Below, piece after piece: positions 18,171 to 25,833 of a stretch of 64,000 nucleotides of DNA. The position numbers were made by a program, and so were the translations under genes. The stretch spans positions 124,001-188,000 of the forward strand of contig JAHBWI010000005.1 in NCBI GenBank assembly GCA_019637075.1, written 5' to 3'. Within the stretch, counting starts at the first letter, position 1. The number at the start of each line of letters is the position of its first letter. The DNA is from Nitrospiraceae bacterium (lineage in GTDB: Bacteria > Nitrospirota > Nitrospiria > Nitrospirales > Nitrospiraceae). The notes under the pieces are model-generated. The model saw only the letters and a program-made list of their open reading frames with translations, had not been told where the DNA came from and made no database searches.

Positions 18171-19499
18171 TCAGGATTCTTTCGCTTCCACAGCATTCGC
18201 GCGGACCAGCCCACTCGCTTCTAGCAATTTCGACGCAGCATGAATAGCTACGAACGGAATCTGCGCCTTTTCGGCAATATCCAGGAGCGAGTGTTCCCCA
18301 TCAGCCATGTTCAGCACCCATAGGAGCGCCATCTCGCTACTCGCCCCTTCTTTCTGCCCGGCGATTGCCCGATACAGTCCCCGCCTCCCCAACTGCGGTT
18401 CACAAAACGGGTTCTTGCTAACAGGTTTAGTGTCATTTTCGAGTACGTACAAGGCGTTGAGCACTAGGTCCAGTGAATCTTGCAAAGACTCTGCTTTTAC
18501 CAGCTCCAAGTTGTCGGCAGATGTATGGTACTCCGGATACTCCCCATGTGGAGTCCGCATCAAGCAGCCTACTGGAAGATTGAACCCCGGAGAGCAATAC
18601 TGCCGCTCGTCATATCCATATGGATAAAACTCGATTATCCTATAGGACTTTCCTCGATGCTTGAGAACATGTGCCATAGCCCGATCTATTAAGCTGATGC
18701 CTCGGCGACTTTGCTTGTAGGTCACGCCGCCGCCATCCCCAATACCCGTTAGCACGAGACCGGCCTGGATCCGCCCGACTTGATCCTGGTTTCTAGCCAA
18801 CCAAGTAATGGATCCGATTGTCCCAGGAATAAAAAGGAAACGGTAGGAATATGTCCTGGCCATACCACTGAGAAGCTCGGCTAGCATCGTCGCGACGACG
18901 ATCCCCGAAAGATTGTCGTTGCAAAGAGACGGGTGACAGACGTGACTGGAAATCAAAATCTCTTGATCACTCTCGCCTGGTATCAATAACTCACCGTACG
19001 TCAGGCTCCCTTTCTCAAGAGTTGCCTCAATCCGCACATCATACTCAGCTGCACGGAGCTCCAGTCGTTCGCGATGCGAAAGGCAAAAACCCCAATTCCC
19101 CTTGTAGTAGGACGTTCGATATGGAATCCAATCCGGATGCTCGGGCAAGGAATGCAAATGCGATTCTAATTCGTCACGTGAGACCCGCCCTTGGAAGGGG
19201 ACACTGTACCCAACCACGTGAAGATTGTTGTCTCTAAAATCCACGACGCGATGACCATCGATCGTAGCCAGGTAAGCATCCCGAACGTTCCACTCCAGAG
19301 GAACCATCCAGTCAAACACAGGTGTACCTGAAGCCACCTCGTGGACGTGGAGTGGTACGCGTTTTCCAAGCCTGGCAAGCGTCTCTCGTACACCGTTGCC
19401 CGTAATGCTGCGACAAATTGGGTAGAGTTCCTTCATGAGGCCATACATTTGTCCAGCACGGGTTTTGGCTAATACAAGTTCTAGTTCAGCCAGGGTCAT
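18171..19499 (-). CDS. DUF4910 peptidase-like protein with C-terminal winged-helix region
   Basis: The 442-residue protein matches the DUF4910 layout: an N-terminal DUF2172-like part with YPICRSITGNGVRET, then an M28-like domain with SSHVCHPSLCNDNLSG near residue 190 (His186 and Asp195 are plausible metal ligands) and SADNLELVKAESL. A C-terminal part with LLWVLNMADGEHSLLDIA resembles a winged helix. The glutamate region reads PGTIGS rather than the usual acidic motif, so classical aminopeptidase activity is doubtful. Such proteins recur beside sugar SDR/methyltransferase genes, and a role in nucleotide-sugar or amide chemistry is possible. The start is the ATG at 19499. Confidence 0.8.
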   Translation of the reverse strand: MTLAELELVLAKTRAGQMYGLMKELYPICRSITGNGVRETLARLGKRVPLHVHEVASGTPVFDWMVPLEWNVRDAYLATIDGHRVVDFRDNNLHVVGYSVPFQGRVSRDELESHLHSLPEHPDWIPYRTSYYKGNWGFCLSHRERLELRAAEYDVRIEATLEKGSLTYGELLIPGESDQEILISSHVCHPSLCNDNLSGIVVATMLAELLSGMARTYSYRFLFIPGTIGSITWLARNQDQVGRIQAGLVLTGIGDGGGVTYKQSRRGISLIDRAMAHVLKHRGKSYRIIEFYPYGYDERQYCSPGFNLPVGCLMRTPHGEYPEYHTSADNLELVKAESLQDSLDLVLNALYVLENDTKPVSKNPFCEPQLGRRGLYRAIAGQKEGASSEMALLWVLNMADGEHSLLDIAEKAQIPFVAIHAASKLLEASGLVRANAVEAKES

Positions 19500-19505
19500 C
19501 TAACT

Positions 19506-20039
19506 TCACCGTTCGACAAAATCGTCATACGTACGGTCTCGATCCGAAATCATCCGAACACTCTCAGGCCAATCAATCCCAAACGCTGCATCATTCCATC
19601 GAAAACCTCTCGCATATTCCGGCGCGTAAGCCTCTGACATCTGGTAGGCAACTTCGGCATCATCTGTTAATGTCTGGAAACCATGTGCAAAGTCTTTTGG
19701 CACATAAAGCATCTTGTAGTTTTCTGAGGATAGAACCACCGCAAACCATCGCCTATATGTGGGAGACTCACGACGCAAATCTACGATCACGTCATACACG
19801 GCTCCGCGAGTACAGCGCACTAGTTTGGCTTCCGCTGCGGGGGACACCTGGTAATGCATGCCACGGATCGTACCTCGCAAACGTGTGTAAGAGAGGTTAC
19901 ACTGTACGAGCTGAGCATCGAGTCCCTTGGCAAGGAATTCTTTGGCACACCATGTCCTTGCAAAAAACCCGCGCTCGTCCTCTCGACGCTCAAGATCAAT
20001 CGCAAATGCTCCTGATAAACCTACCTCTTGAAAAATCAC
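19506..20039 (-). CDS. dTDP-4-dehydrorhamnose 3,5-epimerase-like protein (RfbC family)
   Basis: The 177-residue cupin has EDERGFFARTW near residue 20 and TIRGMHYQ with the catalytic His62. It also shows KMLYVPKDFAHGFQTL and QMSEAYAPEY, all typical of RfbC/RmlC. The family epimerises C3 and/or C5 of 4-keto-6-deoxy nucleotide sugars in the cytoplasm. Its ATG overlaps the methyltransferase stop by 4 bp, so the two are translationally coupled. With the cytidylyltransferase nearby, the true substrate may be a CDP- rather than a dTDP-linked keto sugar, and no RmlA/B/D genes are in the window. The symbol is therefore left empty. Confidence 0.88.
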   Translation of the reverse strand: MIFQEVGLSGAFAIDLERREDERGFFARTWCAKEFLAKGLDAQLVQCNLSYTRLRGTIRGMHYQVSPAAEAKLVRCTRGAVYDVIVDLRRESPTYRRWFAVVLSSENYKMLYVPKDFAHGFQTLTDDAEVAYQMSEAYAPEYARGFRWNDAAFGIDWPESVRMISDRDRTYDDFVER

Positions 20040-21343
20040 GAAAGCACTCGCACCTCAGGAATCGGCACAACAAATTTTCCTCCCCACTCCTTGATATAGG
20101 CCATTTGCTGAACCACCTCCGCCTGAATGTTCCAGGGAAGAATTAAGACATAGTCCGGTTTGGTCTCACGAATTTTTTCAGGAGGAAGAATGGGGATCCG
20201 TACTCCCGGCAAGAGATGCCCCTGCTTGTAGGGGCTCCGATCCACCGTATAATCGAGAAAATCTGTCCGGACACCACAGAAGTTGAGAAGCGTATTCCCC
20301 TTAGCGGGAGCCCCATAACCGACAACCGATTTACCTTGTGTCTTTGCCTCAATGAGAAACTTGAGCAGTTTCATTTTCGTTTCAATAACTTGCTTGGAAA
20401 ATGACAGGTAATGGTCCAGACGTCCAAACCCTTCCTTCTCTTCTCGATCCCGCAAATCCAAAAGGCGCTTCTCGATAGGCTTGGTGCGATCATCGGCATG
20501 GCAGGCGAAGATTCTCAGTGACCCTCCATGAGTGGGTATCTCCTCAACATCAAACAGCGCGAGGCCATGCTTGGCGAAAACCCGCGCCACAGACAACAGC
20601 GACCAATACGAAAAATGCTCATGATAAATGGTGTCAAACTGGTTCTCCGCCATCAGTCTCATCAGGTGCGGAAACTCCATGGTCACGACACCTTTGGGCT
20701 TGAGCGCAATCTTGAGTCCACTGACGAAATCATTGATGTCCGGGACGTGCGCCAAAACATTGTTGCCGACGAGCAAGTCAGCACGCTTACCGGCTTTGGC
20801 CAACTCCCGTGCCGTCTTGACGCCAAAAAACTTGACGATCGTAGGGATCTTCTTTTTCCGTGCTATCTTTGCGACATTTGCGGCTGGTTCTACCCCCAGT
20901 ACCGGCACACCCCGTTCCACAAAGTATTGCAAGAGATATCCGTCATTGCTGGCAATCTCGACAACCCTATGACGCTTGTCGAGGGATAGCCGTGCCGTAA
21001 TGTCTTGGACATATCGTCGTGCATGATCCAGCCAACTCTCGGAGAATGATGAGAAGTACGCATAGTCACCAAAAATGCTCTGTGGACTGGTGAACTCTTC
21101 GAGTTGAACCAGGAGACAAGCACTGCACACAAATACATGAAGGGGATAAAAAGGCTCCATTCGGTTGGCCATATCACTCTTGATGTACGAATTTGCAAGA
21201 GGAGACATGCCAAGGTCCGCAAAGGTATGCTCCAGCCCCGCACCACAAAATCGGCAGGACCGTTGGCCAGACTGCACCGTTTTAAGGCGAGTCGGTTTTA
21301 CGGACTTGCGTTTGTTCGACGTCGAAGAGCTCTTGCGCATCAT
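20036..21343 (-). CDS. Sugar C-methyltransferase (zinc-binding N-terminus, SAM-dependent)
   Basis: The 435-residue protein follows the TylCIII/NovU-type layout. It starts with a zinc-binding domain (Cys30, Cys33, Cys73, Cys76, with CRFCGAGLEHTFADLGMSP between). A class I SAM domain follows with VVEIASNDGYLLQYF and NVLAHVPDIN. The C-terminal domain holds VGYGAPAKGNTLLNF. It should place a methyl branch on carbon 3 of a 4-keto-deoxy sugar. Two consecutive ATGs exist (21343 and 21340). AGGAGGT touches the first, so the second may be used. It is coupled to the RfbC-like epimerase. Confidence 0.9.
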   Translation of the reverse strand: MMRKSSSTSNKRKSVKPTRLKTVQSGQRSCRFCGAGLEHTFADLGMSPLANSYIKSDMANRMEPFYPLHVFVCSACLLVQLEEFTSPQSIFGDYAYFSSFSESWLDHARRYVQDITARLSLDKRHRVVEIASNDGYLLQYFVERGVPVLGVEPAANVAKIARKKKIPTIVKFFGVKTARELAKAGKRADLLVGNNVLAHVPDINDFVSGLKIALKPKGVVTMEFPHLMRLMAENQFDTIYHEHFSYWSLLSVARVFAKHGLALFDVEEIPTHGGSLRIFACHADDRTKPIEKRLLDLRDREEKEGFGRLDHYLSFSKQVIETKMKLLKFLIEAKTQGKSVVGYGAPAKGNTLLNFCGVRTDFLDYTVDRSPYKQGHLLPGVRIPILPPEKIRETKPDYVLILPWNIQAEVVQQMAYIKEWGGKFVVPIPEVRVLS

Positions 21344-21402
21344 ACCTCCTGCATTTCATTTACCCCGAGATACTTCATGCCACTGGGAAACCGATGGAGC
21401 CC

Positions 21403-22455
21403 TCAGCACCCCTTGTTCCACCGAAGCTCATCTGTCACATACCCTCGACTCTTGAGACCCTTCAATACGTTGAGCCTCATTAGGTGGGACTTCCGGAAAT
21501 CAGCATCTGCAAAATGCATATTTGTTAACCCCTGCCTCAGATCACGGATGGCATGGTCAAGATCCACCTCAGGCTGATACGCAGGAGCAAGCCGTCGGAA
21601 CTTGTCAAAACTCACACGATAGGACCGCTTATCAGGCTGGGCGTCCTTGTTGATGGAAATCTGCACATCGGGGACAATCTTTCCAACAGCCGCTGCAAGA
21701 TCTTTAACTTGGTAATTCCATGAGTCCGTACCGACATTCACAATGACACATTCGCCGCCGTTGTCGGACTTACGCTGGACCCCCCAATCAATAGCCTTTG
21801 CCATATCCTTGATATGGATTAGGGGACGCCAAGGTGTACCATCGCTCAAAATAGTAATCTTTCCAGTAGCTAGAGCACTTGCCACAAAGTCATTGAGAAC
21901 CAAATCAAGCCTGAGGCGGTCGCTCATCCCGCAGGCAGTCGAAAATCGCAAGCAGGTCACTGAAAAGCCAGCCGCGGCAAATTTTGCAAGCTCCTGCTCT
22001 GCTTCAATTTTTGACTTCGCATAGGCAGTCAGAGGATTGACCATTGATTCTTCTGTTTTCGCCCCCTCTTCAGCAAATCCATACACGCTGCAACTGGACG
22101 CAAAGACGAAACTTTTTGCACCGCAGCTCTTTGCCATTTCAGCCATTGCCACGGCGGCGCGACAATTTACGTCCATCGTGACTCCCTCAAACGAGGCTCC
22201 CATCGGATCGTTTGATATCGCAGCCAGATAGACGATGGAATCCACGCCTTTGAGCATCTCACGATCCACGGTCCTGACATCTGCAAATACTTGAGCATCC
22301 AACCGGCACTCAGGCAGAAAGTCACTTGCGGTGAGACAATTGGCAAAGTAGCCCATATCTAACCCGAAAATTACCGCAGATGGGTACGACTGCCGCAACC
22401 GCCGTACTACCGTCGAACCGATATAGCCCATATTACCCGTGACTAGAATCTTCAT
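21403..22455 (-). CDS. NAD-dependent epimerase/dehydratase (extended SDR)
   Basis: The 350-residue protein has KILVTGNMGYIGSTVV (NAD binding), VYLAAISNDPMGASF, FASSCSVYG and then YAKSKIEAE, the YxxxK catalytic pair. RPLIHIKDMAKAI is a common SDR substrate-domain motif. The gene lies between a glucose-1-phosphate cytidylyltransferase and a C-methyltransferase, the expected place of a dehydratase or 4-ketoreductase acting on a CDP-sugar. The sequence alone does not tell which. The start is the ATG at 22455 with GGAGATG upstream. Confidence 0.88.
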   Translation of the reverse strand: MKILVTGNMGYIGSTVVRRLRQSYPSAVIFGLDMGYFANCLTASDFLPECRLDAQVFADVRTVDREMLKGVDSIVYLAAISNDPMGASFEGVTMDVNCRAAVAMAEMAKSCGAKSFVFASSCSVYGFAEEGAKTEESMVNPLTAYAKSKIEAEQELAKFAAAGFSVTCLRFSTACGMSDRLRLDLVLNDFVASALATGKITILSDGTPWRPLIHIKDMAKAIDWGVQRKSDNGGECVIVNVGTDSWNYQVKDLAAAVGKIVPDVQISINKDAQPDKRSYRVSFDKFRRLAPAYQPEVDLDHAIRDLRQGLTNMHFADADFRKSHLMRLNVLKGLKSRGYVTDELRWNKGC

Positions 22456-22535
22456 CTTCTCGACATCTCCATGATCATACTAACTTCCTAAATTAGCTCG
22501 GGCATCCAAAGCGTCAGTCGGAGAAAATCATCCTT

Positions 22536-23306
22536 TTACCAGATCTTCCAGGGAGCCTTTCCTGAGGCCCATAGTTCCTCTAGGTAATTCTTTTCCTTCA
22601 AGGTATCCATGCAAGACCAGAATCCATAATGTTTGAATCCCATCAGCTGTCCGGCATGCGCAAGCCGTTCAACAGGTTCCCGCTCCCATGCAGTTTGGTC
22701 ACCATCAACGTAGTCGAGCGTGTTCGTATTTAGGACAAAAAACCCCCCGTTAATCCAGCCCTCCCCCGCATCCGGTTTTTCGAGAAACTCACGAACTTGG
22801 TCACCATCGAAACCAATACGTCCAAATCGTGCGGGAGAACGCACCGAAGTCATTGTTGCCTGCTTCCCATGTGAACGGTGAAACTCCAAGAGTGACCTGA
22901 TATCAATGTCCGCAACACCGTCGCCATAGGTCAGCATGAATTCTTGATCATCTCCGATCCATTTTCGCAGACGCTTTACTCGCCCTCCAGTTTGTGTATT
23001 CACACCTGTGTCAACTAGATGGACCGTCCATTTCGGCTGATTACCATCATGGATCTTCGTCTTTCCCGTAGACAGATCAATCGAAAGATCATTGTTGATT
23101 GCAAAGAAGTTCAGGAAATACTCCTTAATCATTTCTCCCTTATAGCCCAATGCAATGAGAAATTCTGTAATGCCATACGCAGCATGAATTTGCATGATAT
23201 GCCAGAGAATCGGTTTTCCACCGATCTCTACCATCGGTTTGGGTCGCAGAATCGTTTCCTCTGAAAGTCGTGTCCCCAGTCCTCCTGCAAGTATGACTGC
23301 TTTCAT
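22536..23306 (-). CDS. rfbF: Glucose-1-phosphate cytidylyltransferase
   Basis: The 256-residue protein begins MKAVILAGGLGTRLSEET, then RPKPMVEIGGKPILWHIM, the nucleotidyltransferase active site. The glutamate-rich signature and the tail WSCMDTLKEKNYLEELW fit RfbF/DdhA rather than the thymidylyl enzymes. It makes CDP-glucose from CTP and glucose 1-phosphate, the entry to CDP-6-deoxy sugars. The ATG at 23306 has AAGGAG at good spacing. It is the first gene of the leftward surface-glycan cluster, after 588 bp of non-coding DNA. Confidence 0.92.
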   Translation of the reverse strand: MKAVILAGGLGTRLSEETILRPKPMVEIGGKPILWHIMQIHAAYGITEFLIALGYKGEMIKEYFLNFFAINNDLSIDLSTGKTKIHDGNQPKWTVHLVDTGVNTQTGGRVKRLRKWIGDDQEFMLTYGDGVADIDIRSLLEFHRSHGKQATMTSVRSPARFGRIGFDGDQVREFLEKPDAGEGWINGGFFVLNTNTLDYVDGDQTAWEREPVERLAHAGQLMGFKHYGFWSCMDTLKEKNYLEELWASGKAPWKIW

Positions 23307-23894
23307 GAGTCTCCTTCCTATCCTGCTACTAGAACCTACATGCCACGGCCGTTTAGGATCTACCCAAGGAACCTATTGCTCATACTGTATCGAACCGAAT
23401 TTCGCTACTGAGATTCCGACGGTATCGAATGTGGGAGAACCTTAAATGATATGCATTCTCTCCGCCGTTTAGGGAGGGTTTGTAGGCTATAAATGCGTCC
23501 CTTACGGACCCCCAATCAGCTGCCCTTAACAACAATATCATTTTTGGTGCGGAATGGATCGTCATCCCACTTCTGAGGGGGGAAAATAGAGGCACGGCAC
23601 ACCGAAAATCCCTGTCCAAGCATTGGGTTCCAGGACAGAGAGACGCCCGCTACCCGCAAGCAAGTTCTAGGTCCCAACCAAACCAACCTGAAGCTGAGCG
23701 TCTAGACAGCCAAGGACAATCAACTTCGCAGCCTCAAGAACGATTCGACATACTTGAGGCATAAAATTACCTTGGTGTTACACAAACAATGGTGTCGTGG
23801 ACAGGCAGAACGCACGCCTGACAGTGCACTATCGCACCCACTGCGAAGAGAGCATGTGTCACGAAATGGCTCGCCCCGCCGTCAAAATTGGCGT
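23307..23894. other. Long intergenic region between two glycan loci
   Basis: No gene is supported in these 588 bp; the short frames have no family features. On the minus strand a weak sigma70-like pair (TTGGGG, 18 bp, TATAGC, near 23486-23515) could serve the rfbF cluster. The region also holds a perfect 8-bp inverted repeat at 23731-23760 and a CTGTCC/GGACAG inverted repeat near 23612-23637. Its base composition is lower in GC than the core genes to the right. Confidence 0.5.
23731..23760. repeat. Perfect inverted repeat downstream of the deacetylase gene
   Basis: GCCTCAAG at 23731-23738 and CTTGAGGC at 23753-23760 are perfectly complementary across a 14-base spacer. The element lies 135 bp past the stop of the DUF3473 deacetylase gene. 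No T tract follows on either strand, so it is not a classical intrinsic terminator. It could be a regulator site or an mRNA 3-prime end structure. Confidence 0.6.
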
Positions 23895-24752
23895 CTAGCG
23901 GCAAATCGCTCCAATTGGCGCAAAGACTTCACGGATGGGGGCAAACCGAAAATCTTCCAACAATCGTGCTAGCCGGGATTCCGTTTTGTGCAAATTAAGA
24001 TAATGACGAACACGTGAGAGCAATGGCCCTTCCATACGGGGCTGATCTGGATCCAATTCCCACGGATGCAGATACATCACAAATGAGCTTCCCTCACGCT
24101 CAAGCCGCCGCAGAAATCCTCGAAGAATACCATAGGGGTATAGGCGGAAATAGCCGCCACCGGCGATTGGCAGCCGAAATCCACAGAACTTCACAGTCGA
24201 AGGTGGTGCTTCCCACAGCTCACCAGAACTTGTAACGATCTGATGCACATTCGGATTGGCACCGGGTACTCCGTAGCGGTCATGAACTACCGGAAAGATA
24301 CTGGAGTCATAGCAGTATCCTTCCTCAATTAGGATAGGCAAAGCCCATAATGTCTGTTGAGTTATGGTGAAGCTGGGAGCACGATAACCATGAACAGGCT
24401 GAGACAGTATCCCCTCAAGTATTCCCTTGGCACGACGGACATCCTCACGAAACTCTTCCGGCGTCAGACTTGTCACTAATTGATGACCATAGCCGTGGGA
24501 AGCTACCTCATGTCCTTCAAGAGCAATGCGCCGCACTAGATCGGGACACCGTTCGGCAACCCAGCCCAAAACGAAAAATGTGGCCCGAATGTCCTTGGCT
24601 GACAAAAGCCTGAGGATTCTCTCTGTATTGGCCTGAACTCGGCTTTCAAATTGCCCCCAATGCCGCCTACGCATCGGCGATTCAAAGGCGGAAACCTGAA
24701 AGTGTTCCTCGACATCAAAGGAAAGCGAGTGCAATCTTAGAGTCGTTCCCAT
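23895..24752 (-). CDS. Polysaccharide deacetylase, XrtA/PEP-CTERM locus type (DUF3473)
   Basis: The 285-residue protein has SFDVEEHFQVSAF near residue 12, ATFFVLGW, VASHGYGHQLV (metal His pair) and HGYRAPSFTIT, in CE4 order. LPIAGGGYFRLYPYG and FVMYLHPWELD are the DUF3473 tail typical of deacetylases from exosortase-linked exopolysaccharide loci. It should N-deacetylate an exopolysaccharide or its precursor. It is the last gene of the locus that starts at 31164, 13 bp after the sugar transferase. The ATG at 24752 has only a weak ribosome site. Confidence 0.9.
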   Translation of the reverse strand: MGTTLRLHSLSFDVEEHFQVSAFESPMRRRHWGQFESRVQANTERILRLLSAKDIRATFFVLGWVAERCPDLVRRIALEGHEVASHGYGHQLVTSLTPEEFREDVRRAKGILEGILSQPVHGYRAPSFTITQQTLWALPILIEEGYCYDSSIFPVVHDRYGVPGANPNVHQIVTSSGELWEAPPSTVKFCGFRLPIAGGGYFRLYPYGILRGFLRRLEREGSSFVMYLHPWELDPDQPRMEGPLLSRVRHYLNLHKTESRLARLLEDFRFAPIREVFAPIGAICR

Positions 24753-24765
24753 TCAAGAAAACTCT

Positions 24766-25833
24766 CTACCTTGCCCCGTCTCCCATCAGCATCACTTTGA
24801 CCGTGTGCAGGACAATCCGCAAGTCGAGCAGCAAGGACAGGTTCTTAACATAGAACAGGTCGTACTGCAGTTTGACGTGAGAGTCTTCCTTCGATGCGCC
24901 ATACCGGAAACGAGTCTGCGCCCAACCTGTGATGCCGGGACGAACGGTGTGTCTGAGATCGTAATATGGAATAGAGTTGCGCAGCTCTTGCACAAACACT
25001 GGCCGCTCCGGCCTTGGGCCAACCAAGCTCATTTCCCCTTTCAACACATTCACGAGCTGAGGCAATTCGTCCAAGCGGGATTTTCGCAACCATTTCCCCA
25101 CTCGCGAGATTCTGGGATCTTCCGCGGAAGCCCACCGCGCGCCACTCTTTTCAGCATCTTGGCGCATTGATCTGAATTTCCAAATCATATACGGTCTTCC
25201 ACGCAGGCCAACTCTCATTTGTCGGTAAACAACTGGTCCTGCAGAATCCACCTTGATGACGACCGCCAGGACCATGAACAAAGGTATAAGCATTAACAGC
25301 CCAACTGCTGCCACGAAAACGTCAACGCACCGCTTAAACACCATGGACAGCATGCGCCGACGAAAACCCGTCGAAAAAATAAGTGCGCTAGGCTTGAGAT
25401 GATCGATCGATAGCCGACCGGACTCCTCCTCATAGAGGTAATGCCCATCTACAACATCACGGCCCATTGCTTTCATATCGAGCAAAGTCTGCACAGGGAG
25501 TACTGCTCGGCGGTCCTCCAAGCAGACTGCAACAGTATGAACTTGGTAGCGCTCAGCGATCTCAAATAGTTGGTCGTAGGTCCCAATAATGCAAGGATTT
25601 ACTATTCGTTCGCCCACTCGACTACCATCCTTGTCTAGAAACCCTACCACTTCCGTCAATCCCGCACGCTTTGCCAGCAACGCCTGGCATAGGTCACGTG
25701 CAAGCGGGCCGACGCCTAGGATTAATACTCGCCGCTTCAACTTTGGGAAGCTGACAGAAACCGAAATCAGCGGTTGCGGAACCACACTCTCGCTGATTTC
25801 AAGACTCTGATCAGATTTACTTGAGCTGTTCAT
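24766..25833 (-). CDS. Sugar transferase (polyprenyl-phosphate phosphoglycosyl transferase)
   Basis: The 355-residue protein has a Rossmann-like regulatory part (RVLILGVGPLARDLCQALL) at residues 35-165. One hydrophobic hairpin (VFVAAVGLLMLIPLFMVLAV) follows, then the bacterial sugar transferase core with VYRQMRVGLRGRPYMIWKFR, SRLDELPQLVNVLKGEMS and GPRPERPVFV. It starts glycan assembly by moving a sugar phosphate to undecaprenyl phosphate. It resembles the XrtA-system type but lacks the usual N-terminal membrane helices. The ATG at 25833 overlaps the BY-kinase stop by 17 bp, which supports co-translation. Confidence 0.9.
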   Translation of the reverse strand: MNSSSKSDQSLEISESVVPQPLISVSVSFPKLKRRVLILGVGPLARDLCQALLAKRAGLTEVVGFLDKDGSRVGERIVNPCIIGTYDQLFEIAERYQVHTVAVCLEDRRAVLPVQTLLDMKAMGRDVVDGHYLYEEESGRLSIDHLKPSALIFSTGFRRRMLSMVFKRCVDVFVAAVGLLMLIPLFMVLAVVIKVDSAGPVVYRQMRVGLRGRPYMIWKFRSMRQDAEKSGARWASAEDPRISRVGKWLRKSRLDELPQLVNVLKGEMSLVGPRPERPVFVQELRNSIPYYDLRHTVRPGITGWAQTRFRYGASKEDSHVKLQYDLFYVKNLSLLLDLRIVLHTVKVMLMGDGAR

